Source of the DNA: Asticcacaulis sp.
Lineage (GTDB): Bacteria; Pseudomonadota; Alphaproteobacteria; Caulobacterales; Caulobacteraceae
Direction: 5' to 3'
Assembly (NCBI GenBank): GCA_024707255.1
Contig: JANQAC010000001.1
Location: 992,001 to 1,056,000, forward strand
Length of the DNA: 64,000 bases
In this document: piece by piece, positions 45,771-54,759 of the stretch
Numbering within the stretch: position 1 is the first letter of the stretch
Layout of the letters: every line of letters begins with the position of its first letter
Notes under the pieces: model-generated
The model's input: the letters and a program-made list of their open reading frames with translations, nothing else
Databases searched by the model: none
Told to the model about the DNA's origin: nothing
Translations under genes and position numbers: made by a program

Positions 45771-47882
45771 ATGATAAGCAAGGCAGACATCGGACGGCAT
45801 ATCGCCGATATCGAGAACCGCGTCCTGGACGGGCTGCGCCGAGCCTGGGTATGGCTGAGGCGCTTGCCGCGGGCCATATGGCTGCGCATCCGTGCCCTGC
45901 CGCGCTGGGGCCAGGGCCTGCTGGCGGCGATCGTGCTGCTCATCGGCGCCCTGCTGATCTTCCTGGCGCAACCGAACTGGAACTGGGCGCGGCCGTTTGT
46001 GGCGTCCATCGCTTCGGGCAAGCTGCACCGGCCTGTAAAGATCGACGGCAAACTGCGCGTCCATCTGTTCAGCTTCACGCCGTCCGCCACGGTCGGCGGG
46101 CTGAAAATCGGCCAGCCGGACTGGGGCGCGAAAGCCGGGCTGAAACCTTATCTGGCGGAGGTCGATCATGTGGCCGTCACCGCCGAACTGATGCCGGTAT
46201 TTATCGGCCGCATCGTCCTGCCGCGCCTGGAGATCAACCGGCCGATCGTGCAGCTTTTCCAGGACAAGGACGGCCGCGCCAACTGGGATTTCAGCGATGG
46301 CCGCAATAAGGGGAAACCGACCAGACTGCCGCCGATCCGGAATTTCATCATCACGGACGGCCACCTGATCCTGACCAGCCTCCAGCGCAAGCTGACCTTT
46401 ACCGGCTCGGTCAATGCCCATGAGACAGCCAATGCCGGCAGCCAGGCGTTTGCCCTGACCGGTGATGGCAGTCTGAATAATCGTCACTTCGAGCTGAACG
46501 CCACCGGCGGGCCATTGCTTAATGTGCGTACCAGCGTGCCCTATCCGTTCGATATGGCGGTACGCGCCGGCGATATGCGGATCACCGCGAAAGGTCGCGT
46601 GTTGCATCCGTTCAATCTCGGCGAACTGGCCGGCGCGGTGACGGTGAGTGGCCGCGACCTGGCCGATCTTTATTACCTCACCGGCCTGAGCCTGCCCAAT
46701 ACGCCCGCCTACCGGATCGCAGCTCAAGTGACCCGTAATGACCGCATCTATAATATTACCGGCATCAATGGCCGGGTGGGCGGCAGCGATCTGGAAGGCG
46801 CGCTCAAGGTCGATACAAGCCGCAATAACCGGCCTTATCTGACCGGTGACCTGCGGTCACGTTTGCTCGATTTCAAGGACTTAGGCTCGCTGTTTGGCGC
46901 AACCGCGGCCAATGCGCCGCAGGGCGCGGAGATTTCAGCCACCCCGACCGCACCGACGGCCGCACGCCACCTGCTGCCGGATGCCACGCTCGATATCGAT
47001 CGCGTCCGCGGCATGGATGCGAAGGTGCGCTACCGGGCGCTTTCGGTGAAGGCCAGTCCCAAACTGCCTCTGCGAGAGGTCAGCCTGGGCGTCGATCTCG
47101 ACCACGGTCTGCTGGTGCTCGATCCGGTCGAATTCAGCTTCCCGCAGGGCCGTTTGCAGGGCACGGCGCGGATCGATGCGCGCAAGGCCGTGCAGCAGAA
47201 CAGCCTCGACATGCGCCTGACCGGCCTGGCCGTGCAGGATTTCGTGCCCAATATCAGCGGATCGAAGCCGCTGGAAGGCATTCTCGATGCGAGGGTGAAG
47301 GCTAGCGGCACAGGCAATTCGGTGCATAAGGCCGCCGCCAATGCCAATGGCCAGCTTACCCTGGTCATGCCGAGCGGCACGATCCGCCAGAGCTTCGCCG
47401 AACTGATGGGCGTCAATGCTACCAAGGGTCTGTTCCAGCTCCTGACCAAGGATCCGCATGAAACCGAGGTGCGCTGTGGCGTGGCCGATTTCCAGATCCG
47501 CAACGGCGTCATGCAGACGAACAATGTGGTTTTCGATACAGGCGTCACGCGGGTCAGCGGCAGCGGCACGATCGATCTCAATGACGAGCGCCTGAAGCTG
47601 GTCTTCAAGGGCAAGCCGAAGAAATTCCGTCTGACCCGCATCAATGTACCGATCGTTGTGGGCGGGCATTTATCGGCGCCGAAGTTCGGCGTCGATCCCG
47701 GTCCGGCGGTGGTCCAGGGCGGGCTGGCCCTGGCGCTGAATACGCTGCTGCCCTTCGTCGGCATCGACTACGCCAAGAACGCCAACTGCTCGGGCCTGAT
47801 GGCGGACATGCAGGCAAAAGGAACACCGACGACTACGAAAGCAGCCGCTAAAAAAGCCGTTCCGCCACCAGCCCAGAAATAG
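45771..47882 (+). CDS. AsmA-family envelope protein
   Basis: I chose ATG 45771 (703 residues) over TTG 45765. A cytoplasmic basic segment and one membrane helix (GLLAAIVLLIGALLIFLA, near residues 51-68) precede a large periplasmic part. That part has the AsmA start NWNWARPFVASIASGKLHRPVKIDGKLRVHLFSFTPSATVGGLKIGQPDWG. The C-terminal AsmA domain includes GTGNSVHKAAANANGQLTLVMPSGTI and IDLNDERLKLVFKGKPKKF. AsmA-like proteins bridge the periplasm and help lipid transport to, or protein assembly in, the outer membrane. No lipid gene adjoins. Confidence 0.87.
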   Translation: MISKADIGRHIADIENRVLDGLRRAWVWLRRLPRAIWLRIRALPRWGQGLLAAIVLLIGALLIFLAQPNWNWARPFVASIASGKLHRPVKIDGKLRVHLFSFTPSATVGGLKIGQPDWGAKAGLKPYLAEVDHVAVTAELMPVFIGRIVLPRLEINRPIVQLFQDKDGRANWDFSDGRNKGKPTRLPPIRNFIITDGHLILTSLQRKLTFTGSVNAHETANAGSQAFALTGDGSLNNRHFELNATGGPLLNVRTSVPYPFDMAVRAGDMRITAKGRVLHPFNLGELAGAVTVSGRDLADLYYLTGLSLPNTPAYRIAAQVTRNDRIYNITGINGRVGGSDLEGALKVDTSRNNRPYLTGDLRSRLLDFKDLGSLFGATAANAPQGAEISATPTAPTAARHLLPDATLDIDRVRGMDAKVRYRALSVKASPKLPLREVSLGVDLDHGLLVLDPVEFSFPQGRLQGTARIDARKAVQQNSLDMRLTGLAVQDFVPNISGSKPLEGILDARVKASGTGNSVHKAAANANGQLTLVMPSGTIRQSFAELMGVNATKGLFQLLTKDPHETEVRCGVADFQIRNGVMQTNNVVFDTGVTRVSGSGTIDLNDERLKLVFKGKPKKFRLTRINVPIVVGGHLSAPKFGVDPGPAVVQGGLALALNTLLPFVGIDYAKNANCSGLMADMQAKGTPTTTKAAAKKAVPPPAQK

Positions 47883-47961
47883 GTCTGCTATTACCGTCTG
47901 GAAATAGTCCGTCTTTTCAGGCTATGAACGGTTCGGTTAAGGTGCGTACGGGAGATCGGGG

Positions 47962-48609
47962 ATGGAGAACGGAGCGGCAGGCATTGAGGCGCTGACACAG
48001 CGCCAAAAGGAAATCCTGCGGCTGGTTTACCAGCACTACCAGACCAAGGAAATTGCGCGCGCTCTGAATATCAGCGAACGCATGGTCAAGACCCATACCG
48101 AAGAAATACGCCGCCGGCTGGGCGTGGCCACCAGCCGCGATGCCGCCCGGCTGCTGGCAGCGCGCGAGACCGCCCTCGGTCGTGACGACCGATGGTCAGC
48201 GGGACCGATGGCGGGCGATGAAGCAGGCGAAATAGGCTTGCCGCATGAACAAGCCGCTCTCTTCAAACCCGTCACACATGGCGATCCGCTGGGATCAGCT
48301 CGAACTGGCGTGGCGCGAGATGGCGACGCCGCAAAAGCAGTCCTCGATCCGGAGCATACTGGAGGATATCCAGACCCTGAATCGGACCAGCGGCACGGAA
48401 GCGGCTTTGTTCGACCTGATCGCGGCGACCGCCTGGTTGACCGACGAAGGGAAAGCCTTGAAAAAAGGCTGGCCCGACTGAATGTTTTTCAGTGGCTGGG
48501 GCTGATCGTGGTCGTGGGGGTACTCTCTGCCGTTGTGGTCAGCGGGCTCATCGCGGCGGTCATCGGCACGCTGGAAGGTCTTCAGGTTTTGAATCGCCAG
48601 ATCGGCTGA
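47962..48609 (+). CDS. LuxR-type HTH regulator; 3' part uncertain
   Basis: The first 75 residues are a clear LuxR/GerE helix-turn-helix: LTQRQKEILRLVYQHYQTKEIARALNISERMVKTHTEEIRRRLGV. The open frame runs on to 48609 (215 residues) with a C-terminal membrane helix. Codon third-position GC stays high only at the two ends. Between about 48245 and 48460 another frame is the one with coding-like composition. If one base is extra near 48195 the regulator would end at TAG 48235. The HTH part is secure. The linker and membrane end may belong to the overlapping gene at 48245. Confidence 0.72.
   Translation: MENGAAGIEALTQRQKEILRLVYQHYQTKEIARALNISERMVKTHTEEIRRRLGVATSRDAARLLAARETALGRDDRWSAGPMAGDEAGEIGLPHEQAALFKPVTHGDPLGSARTGVARDGDAAKAVLDPEHTGGYPDPESDQRHGSGFVRPDRGDRLVDRRRESLEKRLARLNVFQWLGLIVVVGVLSAVVVSGLIAAVIGTLEGLQVLNRQIG
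48245..48609 (+). CDS. Overlapping small membrane protein, probable frameshift
   Basis: ATG 48245 opens a frame with high third-position GC (WDQLELAWREMATPQKQSS, then ALFDLIAATAWLTDEGKALKK). It stops at 48481. If one A is missing in the run at 48461-48466, the frame continues RLARLNVFQWLGLIVVVG into the hydrophobic end at 48609, giving about 121 residues. This would make a soluble helical part plus one membrane anchor. The alternative is a separate 78-residue protein nested in the HTH gene. No family is recognised. Confidence 0.5.
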
Positions 48610-48654
48610 GGGGGCAGGTCTGGCGATTTCTTTTATGGCCGGGCGCAAAAACAC

Positions 48655-48765
48655 ATGACCATCGCGCTTCTTTACCGCACAACCGGCAATGTCCTGCTTT
48701 TCACCCCCCTCACCCTGATGGCCGGCATGTGGCAGGCGGAGCGACGAAAGGCGCGCCCGACATGA
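48655..48765 (+). CDS. Small ORF coupled to the next membrane protein
   Basis: A 36-codon frame (MTIALLYRTTGNVLLF and on) stops by ATGA overlap with the next gene. Its end, LMAGMWQAERRKARP, resembles the C-terminus of that next gene, LIAGMWGVERERRR. It may be the remnant of a tandem copy or a small coupled membrane peptide. Confidence 0.4.
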   Translation: MTIALLYRTTGNVLLFTPLTLMAGMWQAERRKARPT

Positions 48766-49196
48766 TCATTCACCTTGTCTGGGTCTGGCTCGGCACTATT
48801 CTGCTGGTCGGCGGCTGCATCTGGGCGCTGTGGCGTGGCGAGGCGGCGGAGCGCTGGGGTGGTGGCATATTGCTGGCCGCTTTCGGCCTGACCATTGTCG
48901 CACAAATTCTCCAACCCAAGGATATCTACGATGGTGTTGGGATTATTACGGTCGATGTCGCCGGACTGATCGCCTATGTCTTGTTATCGCTGTGGTCGAG
49001 GCGGATCTGGACGCTGTTCATGGCCGCCTTTCAGCTCAATACCGTGATTTCCCATTTCGCCGTTTACCTGTCCTCGCATGTCGATATGTATACGCAGATT
49101 ACAGCCGTCGGCCTCTGGGGCGGTTACGCCGTGAGCCTTGCCCTGATCGCCGGGATGTGGGGGGTGGAGCGCGAGCGGCGCCGCTGCCGGAATTAG
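48762..49196 (+). CDS. Hypothetical membrane protein
   Basis: From ATG 48762 the product has 144 residues and about four hydrophobic helices, near residues 4-24, 33-50, 62-80 and 115-133. I do not recognise a family. The positively charged C-terminus ERERRRCRN probably faces the cytoplasm. It overlaps the 36-codon frame before it, and the next gene is 58 bases on. Confidence 0.7.
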   Translation: MIIHLVWVWLGTILLVGGCIWALWRGEAAERWGGGILLAAFGLTIVAQILQPKDIYDGVGIITVDVAGLIAYVLLSLWSRRIWTLFMAAFQLNTVISHFAVYLSSHVDMYTQITAVGLWGGYAVSLALIAGMWGVERERRRCRN

Positions 49197-49254
49197 GTTT
49201 ACAATACCGCCGAAGCCCCTAAGCTGACCGCCACAATCAAGGGGTTTGACCTGC

Positions 49255-49917
49255 ATGTGTTTTTCCGCACCCGTGAGTTTCGCCGCCAGCGCCTTTGTGG
49301 CCGGGGCCGGGGCGCTGGCCCTGCGTGAAACCCGCACCGTAACCGAGCGGCCCTTCGCCAGCGTGCCGCTTCTGTTTGCCATGCAGCAATTCGTCGAGGG
49401 TGTTCTGTGGCTCCTGCTGCCGCAGATCGGCACCGGCGGCGCGTCGCACCTGCTGGTCCAGGTTTATGCCTTCTTTATCGGCGTCATCTGGCCGATGGTC
49501 ATTCCGCTCGGCATATTACTGATCGAGCCTGACCGCCTGCGCAAACGCCTGATGATGGGCGTATTGGCTATCGGTATCATGGTGGCGATCGGCACCTTTA
49601 TCATCATCCTGCGTTATGGGGTCAATCTGGCGGTCGTCAACCACTGCCTCGTCTACTCCAATCCCTTCGGCGGCGGGCTGCTGGTGCGTTCGGCCTATGT
49701 CATCGCCACCTGCGCCGCTTACTTTGTGTCGTCGCATCGCAGCGTGCGCTGGATCGGCGTCGCCATGCTGGGCGGCTTTGGTGTCGCCTACAGTTTCTAT
49801 CACCTGAACTGGCCGTCGGTGTGGTGCTTCTTCGCGGCCCTGGTCAGTGCGCTGATCTACTACCACTTCCGGCGCGTGCGGATCACGGCAGCGGCAGCGG
49901 CGGTGGCGGCTCAATAG
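49255..49917 (+). CDS. DUF6629-like membrane protein
   Basis: ATG 49255 (TTG 49246 is in frame) gives 220 residues. The start MCFSAPVSFAASAFVAGAGALALRETRT and the pair FAMQQFVEGVLWLLL fit a membrane family (DUF6629) that begins MCFSA. Six to seven helices are visible, and FYHLNWPSVWCFFAA lies near the end. Function is unknown. The 3' end overlaps the converging DUF899 gene by 7 bases. Confidence 0.72.
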   Translation: MCFSAPVSFAASAFVAGAGALALRETRTVTERPFASVPLLFAMQQFVEGVLWLLLPQIGTGGASHLLVQVYAFFIGVIWPMVIPLGILLIEPDRLRKRLMMGVLAIGIMVAIGTFIIILRYGVNLAVVNHCLVYSNPFGGGLLVRSAYVIATCAAYFVSSHRSVRWIGVAMLGGFGVAYSFYHLNWPSVWCFFAALVSALIYYHFRRVRITAAAAAVAAQ

Positions 49918-50609
49918 TCGAGCTTGGGATACCAGTCTTCACCACGGCCTTCCGGTGTGCAGTCGAGCACATTCCACAGCGGCGACATGTCCGGTGCGCC
50001 ACGCGGGTCCTGGCCGGGATCGGCGGTCTGGCCGGTCATCTCGCCCGACCAGAAATGACGGATCGTGCCGTCGCGCCGGGTGAAAAAATTGAAGGCCGGA
50101 ATCTCCGAGCCATCGGGCAGGACACCGAAATAGTCGCGCGAATAAGCGTCGTTCAGGTCGCTGTAGAGCCGCAGATGCTTCCAGCCGCGCGCCTTCTTCC
50201 AGGCCGTCAGTTTCTCGATCGGCGAACGTGCGACGACGACCAGCGAGATACGCTGCGCAAAATCCTCGGCATTGGCATCAAGCGGGCCGAGCAAGTTGGT
50301 ACACATTGGGCAGGGTTTTTCGCGCTGCGGGCCGAACATGTAGGAGTAAATGGCCAAGGTCTGTTTTTCGCCGAACAGGCCGGCAAAATCGACGGCGCCA
50401 TCCTCTCCCATGAACATGTAATCGCCCTCGACCGGCCCACCCGGCGGCAGGGCGCGGCGCTGGGCGGCGACACGTTCGAGATGACGGCGCAACTCTATCT
50501 CCTCAGCCAGCAAGGCGGTGCGGGCGGCACGGTATTCGGCGCTTTCATTGCGGATACGGACGGGGTTCTCGCGCGCCAGTTCGGCGGCGGGGATAAGCGT
50601 GTCGGTCAC
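49911..50609 (-). CDS. DUF899 thioredoxin-like protein
   Basis: I chose GTG 50609, with GGAGG before it, giving 232 residues. The open frame extends far upstream but is only antisense to the GH3 gene there. The DUF899 layout is visible: AELARENPVRIRNESAEYRAARTALLAEEIELRRHLERVAAQRRALPPGG, then FGPQREKPCPMCTNLLG with a Cys-Pro-Met-Cys pair. RLYSDLNDAYSRDYFG follows, and PAFNFFTRRDGTIRHFWS. The family has a thioredoxin fold of unknown reaction. It is divergent from the GH3 gene. Confidence 0.85.
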   Translation of the reverse strand: MTDTLIPAAELARENPVRIRNESAEYRAARTALLAEEIELRRHLERVAAQRRALPPGGPVEGDYMFMGEDGAVDFAGLFGEKQTLAIYSYMFGPQREKPCPMCTNLLGPLDANAEDFAQRISLVVVARSPIEKLTAWKKARGWKHLRLYSDLNDAYSRDYFGVLPDGSEIPAFNFFTRRDGTIRHFWSGEMTGQTADPGQDPRGAPDMSPLWNVLDCTPEGRGEDWYPKLDY

Positions 50610-50788
50610 GGCGGTGCCTCCTTTTTGGAACAACTCTACGCCGCCCGGTGTCCGGATATGGCAGCAGTCCGCGACCGAAATGGCGCTTGCCAGCACCATT
50701 TTCATATGACAAATTTCACCGATAACTGCCCGTTGCGCCGGTGAAATCGCGCCAACCGAGAAGCGGCCATTTCCAGGAGAAGATACGC

Positions 50789-52981
50789 ATGTCAGGTCAT
50801 TCGCACCGCCTTGTAGCGGCCATATCCGCTGTCTGTTTGATGGCCATGCCAGCAATGGCGCAGACGGGGGCGCAGGATAAATATCCGTTCCAGAACCCGG
50901 ACCTCCCAACTGAACAGCGCATCGACAATATCCTGTCGCTGATGACCATCGATGAGAAGATCGACGTTCTCGGCACCCAGACCGGTGTGCCACGCCTCGG
51001 TATTGCCAATATCGGCAGTTCCGAAGGCATTCACGGCGTCGTCCAGCGCGGCGGCGGCAAGCGCAACCTGACGCCGATCCCCACCACCCAGTTTCCGCAA
51101 CCGCCCGGCATGGGCGAGACCTGGGACCCGGAAATTGTGCGCAAGGCCGCCGGCGTCGAGGGCTACGAGGCGCGCTATATCTCCCAGACACCGAAATACG
51201 ACCGCCAGATTCTGATGCTGTGGGGACCGCAATCCGACTTGGCGCGCGATCCGCGCTGGGGCCGCAGCGAGGAGGTCTATGGCGAAGACCCGTTTTTCAA
51301 CGGCACCATGGCGACGGCCTTCGTGAAGGGGCTTCAAGGTGATGATCCGAAATACTGGCAGTCCGCCGCCCTGCTGAAGCACTTCCTAGCCAACAGCAAT
51401 GAAAACGGCCGCGGCGGTTCGTCGTCCGATTTCGACGAGCGGCTATTCTGGGAATATTATTCCATGCCCTTTCGCATGGCTTTCGAGGACGGCGGCGCCA
51501 AGGCGGTCATGGCCTCTTACAATGCCTGGAACGGCATACCCATGACGATCCATCCGATCCTCGACAGCCTCCTCACCAAACAGTGGGGCGTCGAGGTGCT
51601 GTCATCGGATGGCGGCGCGGTGACCAATCTGGTCAAATGGCACAAGACCTTTCCCAATCAGAAGGACGCCGTGGTGGCCAGCGTCAAGGCCGGCATCAAC
51701 CAGTTCCTCGATACCTATAAGGACGAGGTCCATGCGGCGCTGGCCGACGGGTCGCTGACCACGGCGGATATCGATTATGCCGTCCGGCGCAAGATGCGGA
51801 TTGCCATCAAGCTCGGCCTGCTCGATCCGCCGGAGCTGGTGCCCTGGTTGAAAATCCATGACGGGGTTGAGCCGTGGAATACCGACCAGAGCCGCAATGT
51901 GTCGAAACAGATCGCGCTGGAATCCCTGGTGCTGCTGAAGAACGAAAAGGGCACGCTGCCGCTGCAAAAATCCGGATTGAAATCGGTAGCGGTGATCGGG
52001 CCGCTGGCCGACAGCGTGCATTGGGACTGGTACGGCGGCCTGCCACCCTATACCACAACACCACTGGCGGGTATCAAGGCGGCGCTGGGACCGGAAGCTT
52101 CAGTGATCTACGCCGCCGACGATACCGATGGCAAGGCGGTGGCCGCCGCAAAAGCAGCCGATGTCGCCATTGTGGTGGTCGGCAATGACCCGACCTGCGG
52201 ACCGAACATGGCGCATGACTGGAACGACGCCGGCACCAACCCCTGCGCCGATCCGGGCGATGGCCGCGAGGGCCGCGACCGCGAGACCCTCACCCTGGCG
52301 CAGGAAGACCTGGTGAAGGCTGTTTATGCCGCCAATCCGAAGATAATCATGGTGCTGGTTTCCAGCTTTCCTTACACCATCAACTGGTCGCAGGCGCATG
52401 TGCCGGCCATCCTGCACATGACGCATTCATCGCAGGACGAAGGCATGGCTTTGGCACAGGTCATTTTCGGCGATTACAATCCCGGCGGCCATCTGGTGAC
52501 CACCTGGCCGGCGTCTATGGATCAGTTGCCGCCGATGATGGACTATAATATCCGCCATGGCCGCACCTATATGTACGCTAAGGCTAAGCCGCTTTATCCC
52601 TTCGGTTACGGCCTGAGCTACACCACCTTCCGCTATACCAAACTGAAAACGAGTGCGCCGCAGATCAATAAGGATGGCGAGATCACGGTCAGTGTCGATG
52701 TCAGCAATACGGGCAAGGTGGCCGGCGATACGGTCGTCCAGCTCTATGTCGGTTACCCGAATTCTAAGGTCGAGCGGCCAGCGAAAGAACTGGAAGGCTT
52801 CAAGCGCGTCCATCTGGCGGTTGGCGAGACTAAGACCGTGACGATACCGCTGAAGGCGTCGCAACTGGCCTACTGGAATGTCGATACCAAAGCCTTCACG
52901 GTCGAGGCCGCGCCGGTCAGTCTGATGGTTGGTGAGTCTTCGGCGGATATCAAACTCACCCAGTCACTTTCGGTCCGGTAG
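50789..52981 (+). CDS. Exported GH3 family beta-glycosidase
   Basis: ATG 50789 (AGGAGA upstream) gives 730 residues with a signal peptide ending AMAQTG. The N-terminal TIM barrel shows PRLGIANIGSSEGIHGV, RDPRWGRSEEVYGEDPFFNG, the substrate Lys-His in LLKHFLANS, and the likely nucleophile Asp274 in VLSSDGGAVTNL. The alpha/beta sandwich (LLKNEKGTLPLQKSGLKSVAVIGPLAD) and a C-terminal fibronectin-III-like domain (VSVDVSNTGKVAGDTVVQLYVG) follow. Such enzymes cleave beta-glucosides or beta-xylosides in the periplasm. It is a single gene, divergent from the DUF899 gene. Confidence 0.92.
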   Translation: MSGHSHRLVAAISAVCLMAMPAMAQTGAQDKYPFQNPDLPTEQRIDNILSLMTIDEKIDVLGTQTGVPRLGIANIGSSEGIHGVVQRGGGKRNLTPIPTTQFPQPPGMGETWDPEIVRKAAGVEGYEARYISQTPKYDRQILMLWGPQSDLARDPRWGRSEEVYGEDPFFNGTMATAFVKGLQGDDPKYWQSAALLKHFLANSNENGRGGSSSDFDERLFWEYYSMPFRMAFEDGGAKAVMASYNAWNGIPMTIHPILDSLLTKQWGVEVLSSDGGAVTNLVKWHKTFPNQKDAVVASVKAGINQFLDTYKDEVHAALADGSLTTADIDYAVRRKMRIAIKLGLLDPPELVPWLKIHDGVEPWNTDQSRNVSKQIALESLVLLKNEKGTLPLQKSGLKSVAVIGPLADSVHWDWYGGLPPYTTTPLAGIKAALGPEASVIYAADDTDGKAVAAAKAADVAIVVVGNDPTCGPNMAHDWNDAGTNPCADPGDGREGRDRETLTLAQEDLVKAVYAANPKIIMVLVSSFPYTINWSQAHVPAILHMTHSSQDEGMALAQVIFGDYNPGGHLVTTWPASMDQLPPMMDYNIRHGRTYMYAKAKPLYPFGYGLSYTTFRYTKLKTSAPQINKDGEITVSVDVSNTGKVAGDTVVQLYVGYPNSKVERPAKELEGFKRVHLAVGETKTVTIPLKASQLAYWNVDTKAFTVEAAPVSLMVGESSADIKLTQSLSVR

Positions 52982-53037
52982 GGCTTGCCAAAGCCGCCGG
53001 AATTTCGATACTGCGGCGGCAATCATTGGAGACGCGC

Positions 53038-53730
53038 ATGAAAAGACGGGGATTTATTGGCACCGGACTGGCATTTATGGCCACAGCGATCGCCGCCTGC
53101 TCGAAAAAGCCGGAAAAACCCGCCGCTCCGGTCGCTGAAAAGCCAAAGGCGCCGCCCGCCCCACCACCGAAGCCGGAGACCGTCACCGTGCGCCTGACCA
53201 CTACCAAGGGTGATATCGAGATTCTGCTGGAAGCGAAGAAGGCGCCGCTGACCACCGCTAATTTCCTGCACTATCTCGACGCCGGCAAGATCGTCGGCGC
53301 CAATTTCTGGCGCGCCGCCCATGCCGGTCCCAGCGGCTTTATCCAGGCCAGTATCCAGGGACCGACCTTTCCGCCGATCGCCCATGAATCGACCAGGATG
53401 ACCGGCCTTTCGCATACCAGCGGCGCCATCTCGATGTCGCGCTTCGCCCCCGGCACCGCGACCGGCGATTTCATCCTGTGCGTCGGCGACAATACCTTCC
53501 TCGATGCCGGCAAATCCGGTTCCGACGACAAGCTGGGCTATGCCGCTTTCGGCCATGTCACCAAGGGCATGGACGTGGTCAAGGCCATCCTCAAGGGCAG
53601 GATCGACAGCCACACGCGCGAGGGCGGCTGGGCCGGCCAGATGCTGGCCGCACCGATCGAAATCACTGGCGCGGAACGCATCGGCGAAACCTTTGCGGAC
53701 AGTTCAGAGTCCGCCTCGGCTTCGGCCTAG
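53038..53730 (+). CDS. Lipoprotein cyclophilin-type peptidyl-prolyl isomerase, second copy
   Basis: ATG 53038 is chosen (MKRRGFIGTGLAFMATAIAAC; ATG 53026 is in frame), giving 230 residues with a lipobox Cys and a Pro/Lys/Ala-rich linker. The cyclophilin part shows VTVRLTTTKGDIEILLEAKKAPLTTANFLHYLD. The position that carries FYRVI in the 45085 paralogue is FWRAA here, so the catalytic arginine is kept but its setting has changed. DKLGYAAFGHVTKGMDVVKAI ends the core. The Ser-rich C-terminal tail is extra. Confidence 0.85.
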   Translation: MKRRGFIGTGLAFMATAIAACSKKPEKPAAPVAEKPKAPPAPPPKPETVTVRLTTTKGDIEILLEAKKAPLTTANFLHYLDAGKIVGANFWRAAHAGPSGFIQASIQGPTFPPIAHESTRMTGLSHTSGAISMSRFAPGTATGDFILCVGDNTFLDAGKSGSDDKLGYAAFGHVTKGMDVVKAILKGRIDSHTREGGWAGQMLAAPIEITGAERIGETFADSSESASASA

Positions 53731-53778
53731 ATCGACCTTATCGCCGCGCACTTACGGACTCCAAGAAATGGCAAGGCG

Positions 53779-54759
53779 ATGAAGACCCTGGTCAGGATGT
53801 ATTTCGGCTCGCACCTCTATGGTACGGAAACGCCGGAATCGGATATCGATATCAAGGCGGTTTATCTGCCTTCGGCGGAAGATATTCTTCTGCAGCACGT
53901 ACGTGCCGCGATTAATGCAACGCCGTCCAAAAGACCCGGCGAGAAGAACGCGCCAGGCGATGTCGATTTCGAAGCCTACAGCCCGCAGAAGTTCCTTTCC
54001 CTGCTGGCAGAGGGGCAGACTGTGGCGTTGGATATGCTGTTTGCTCCGGATAGCGCCTTGCTGGAGCCGCCGCATCCGGTCTGGCGCGATATTCAGGCCC
54101 TGGCACCACGCCTTTTCAGCCGCAGGACAACCGCTTTTGTCAGTTACTGCCGTCAGCAGGCCCGCAAGTTCGGCATCAAGGGCGCCCGCCTGGCCGCCGT
54201 GCGCCTGGCGCTGGAGGGACTGAGCGCCATCGAGCGGCGCTATGGTTCGCTGAACCGATTGAGCGTGGCGCGCTCCGAACTGGTTGCCCTGGCCGCAAAA
54301 GACAAACTGTTGCAGATTGTCGAATTGCCCAATGCAGATGGATCAAGCGCCACCTATTTCGATATCGCTGGCAAGAAGGCGATCTTCTCGGCCTCCATCA
54401 AACAAGCGCGCGGCATGGTCGAAAACCTGTTCAACGAATTCGGCGAACGCACCCGCGCCGCCGAAGCACAGGACGGCGTCGACTGGAAGGCCATGTCCCA
54501 TGCCGTGCGCATTGCCCGGCAGGGGATCGAGTTCCTGCAAACCCAACAACTGGTTTTCCCGCGCCCGGAGGCCGCCCATCTGATGGCAATCCGCAAAGGC
54601 CAACTGCCTTACACGCAGGTCGCGGGCGAAATCGAAACCTTGCTGGACGAAATCGAGACCATAGCCGCGCAATCGAACCTGCCCGATGATTACGATCTGG
54701 GCCTGATCGACGCCTTCCTGCTCGACCTGCATCGCCGCATTGTGGAGAACCGTATTTGA
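53779..54759 (+). CDS. RlaP/YcgL-like nucleotidyltransferase 1
   Basis: The 326-residue protein begins with a polymerase-beta-type active site, YFGSHLYGTETPESDIDIKAVYLP: the GS motif and a DxD pair for metal. FEAYSPQKFLSLLAEGQTVALDMLF follows, then a helical domain. This layout matches the predicted nucleotidyltransferases related to YcgL and RlaP, the latter linked by genome context to RNA ligase and repair. The stop overlaps the TTG start of a second member, so both are made together. Substrate unknown. Confidence 0.85.
   Translation: MKTLVRMYFGSHLYGTETPESDIDIKAVYLPSAEDILLQHVRAAINATPSKRPGEKNAPGDVDFEAYSPQKFLSLLAEGQTVALDMLFAPDSALLEPPHPVWRDIQALAPRLFSRRTTAFVSYCRQQARKFGIKGARLAAVRLALEGLSAIERRYGSLNRLSVARSELVALAAKDKLLQIVELPNADGSSATYFDIAGKKAIFSASIKQARGMVENLFNEFGERTRAAEAQDGVDWKAMSHAVRIARQGIEFLQTQQLVFPRPEAAHLMAIRKGQLPYTQVAGEIETLLDEIETIAAQSNLPDDYDLGLIDAFLLDLHRRIVENRI

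Noticed and set aside
50610..51191. Extension of the DUF899 protein to 426 residues
   Set aside because: The extra N-terminal part is antisense to the GH3 gene and has no family match; GTG 50609 has a good ribosome site.
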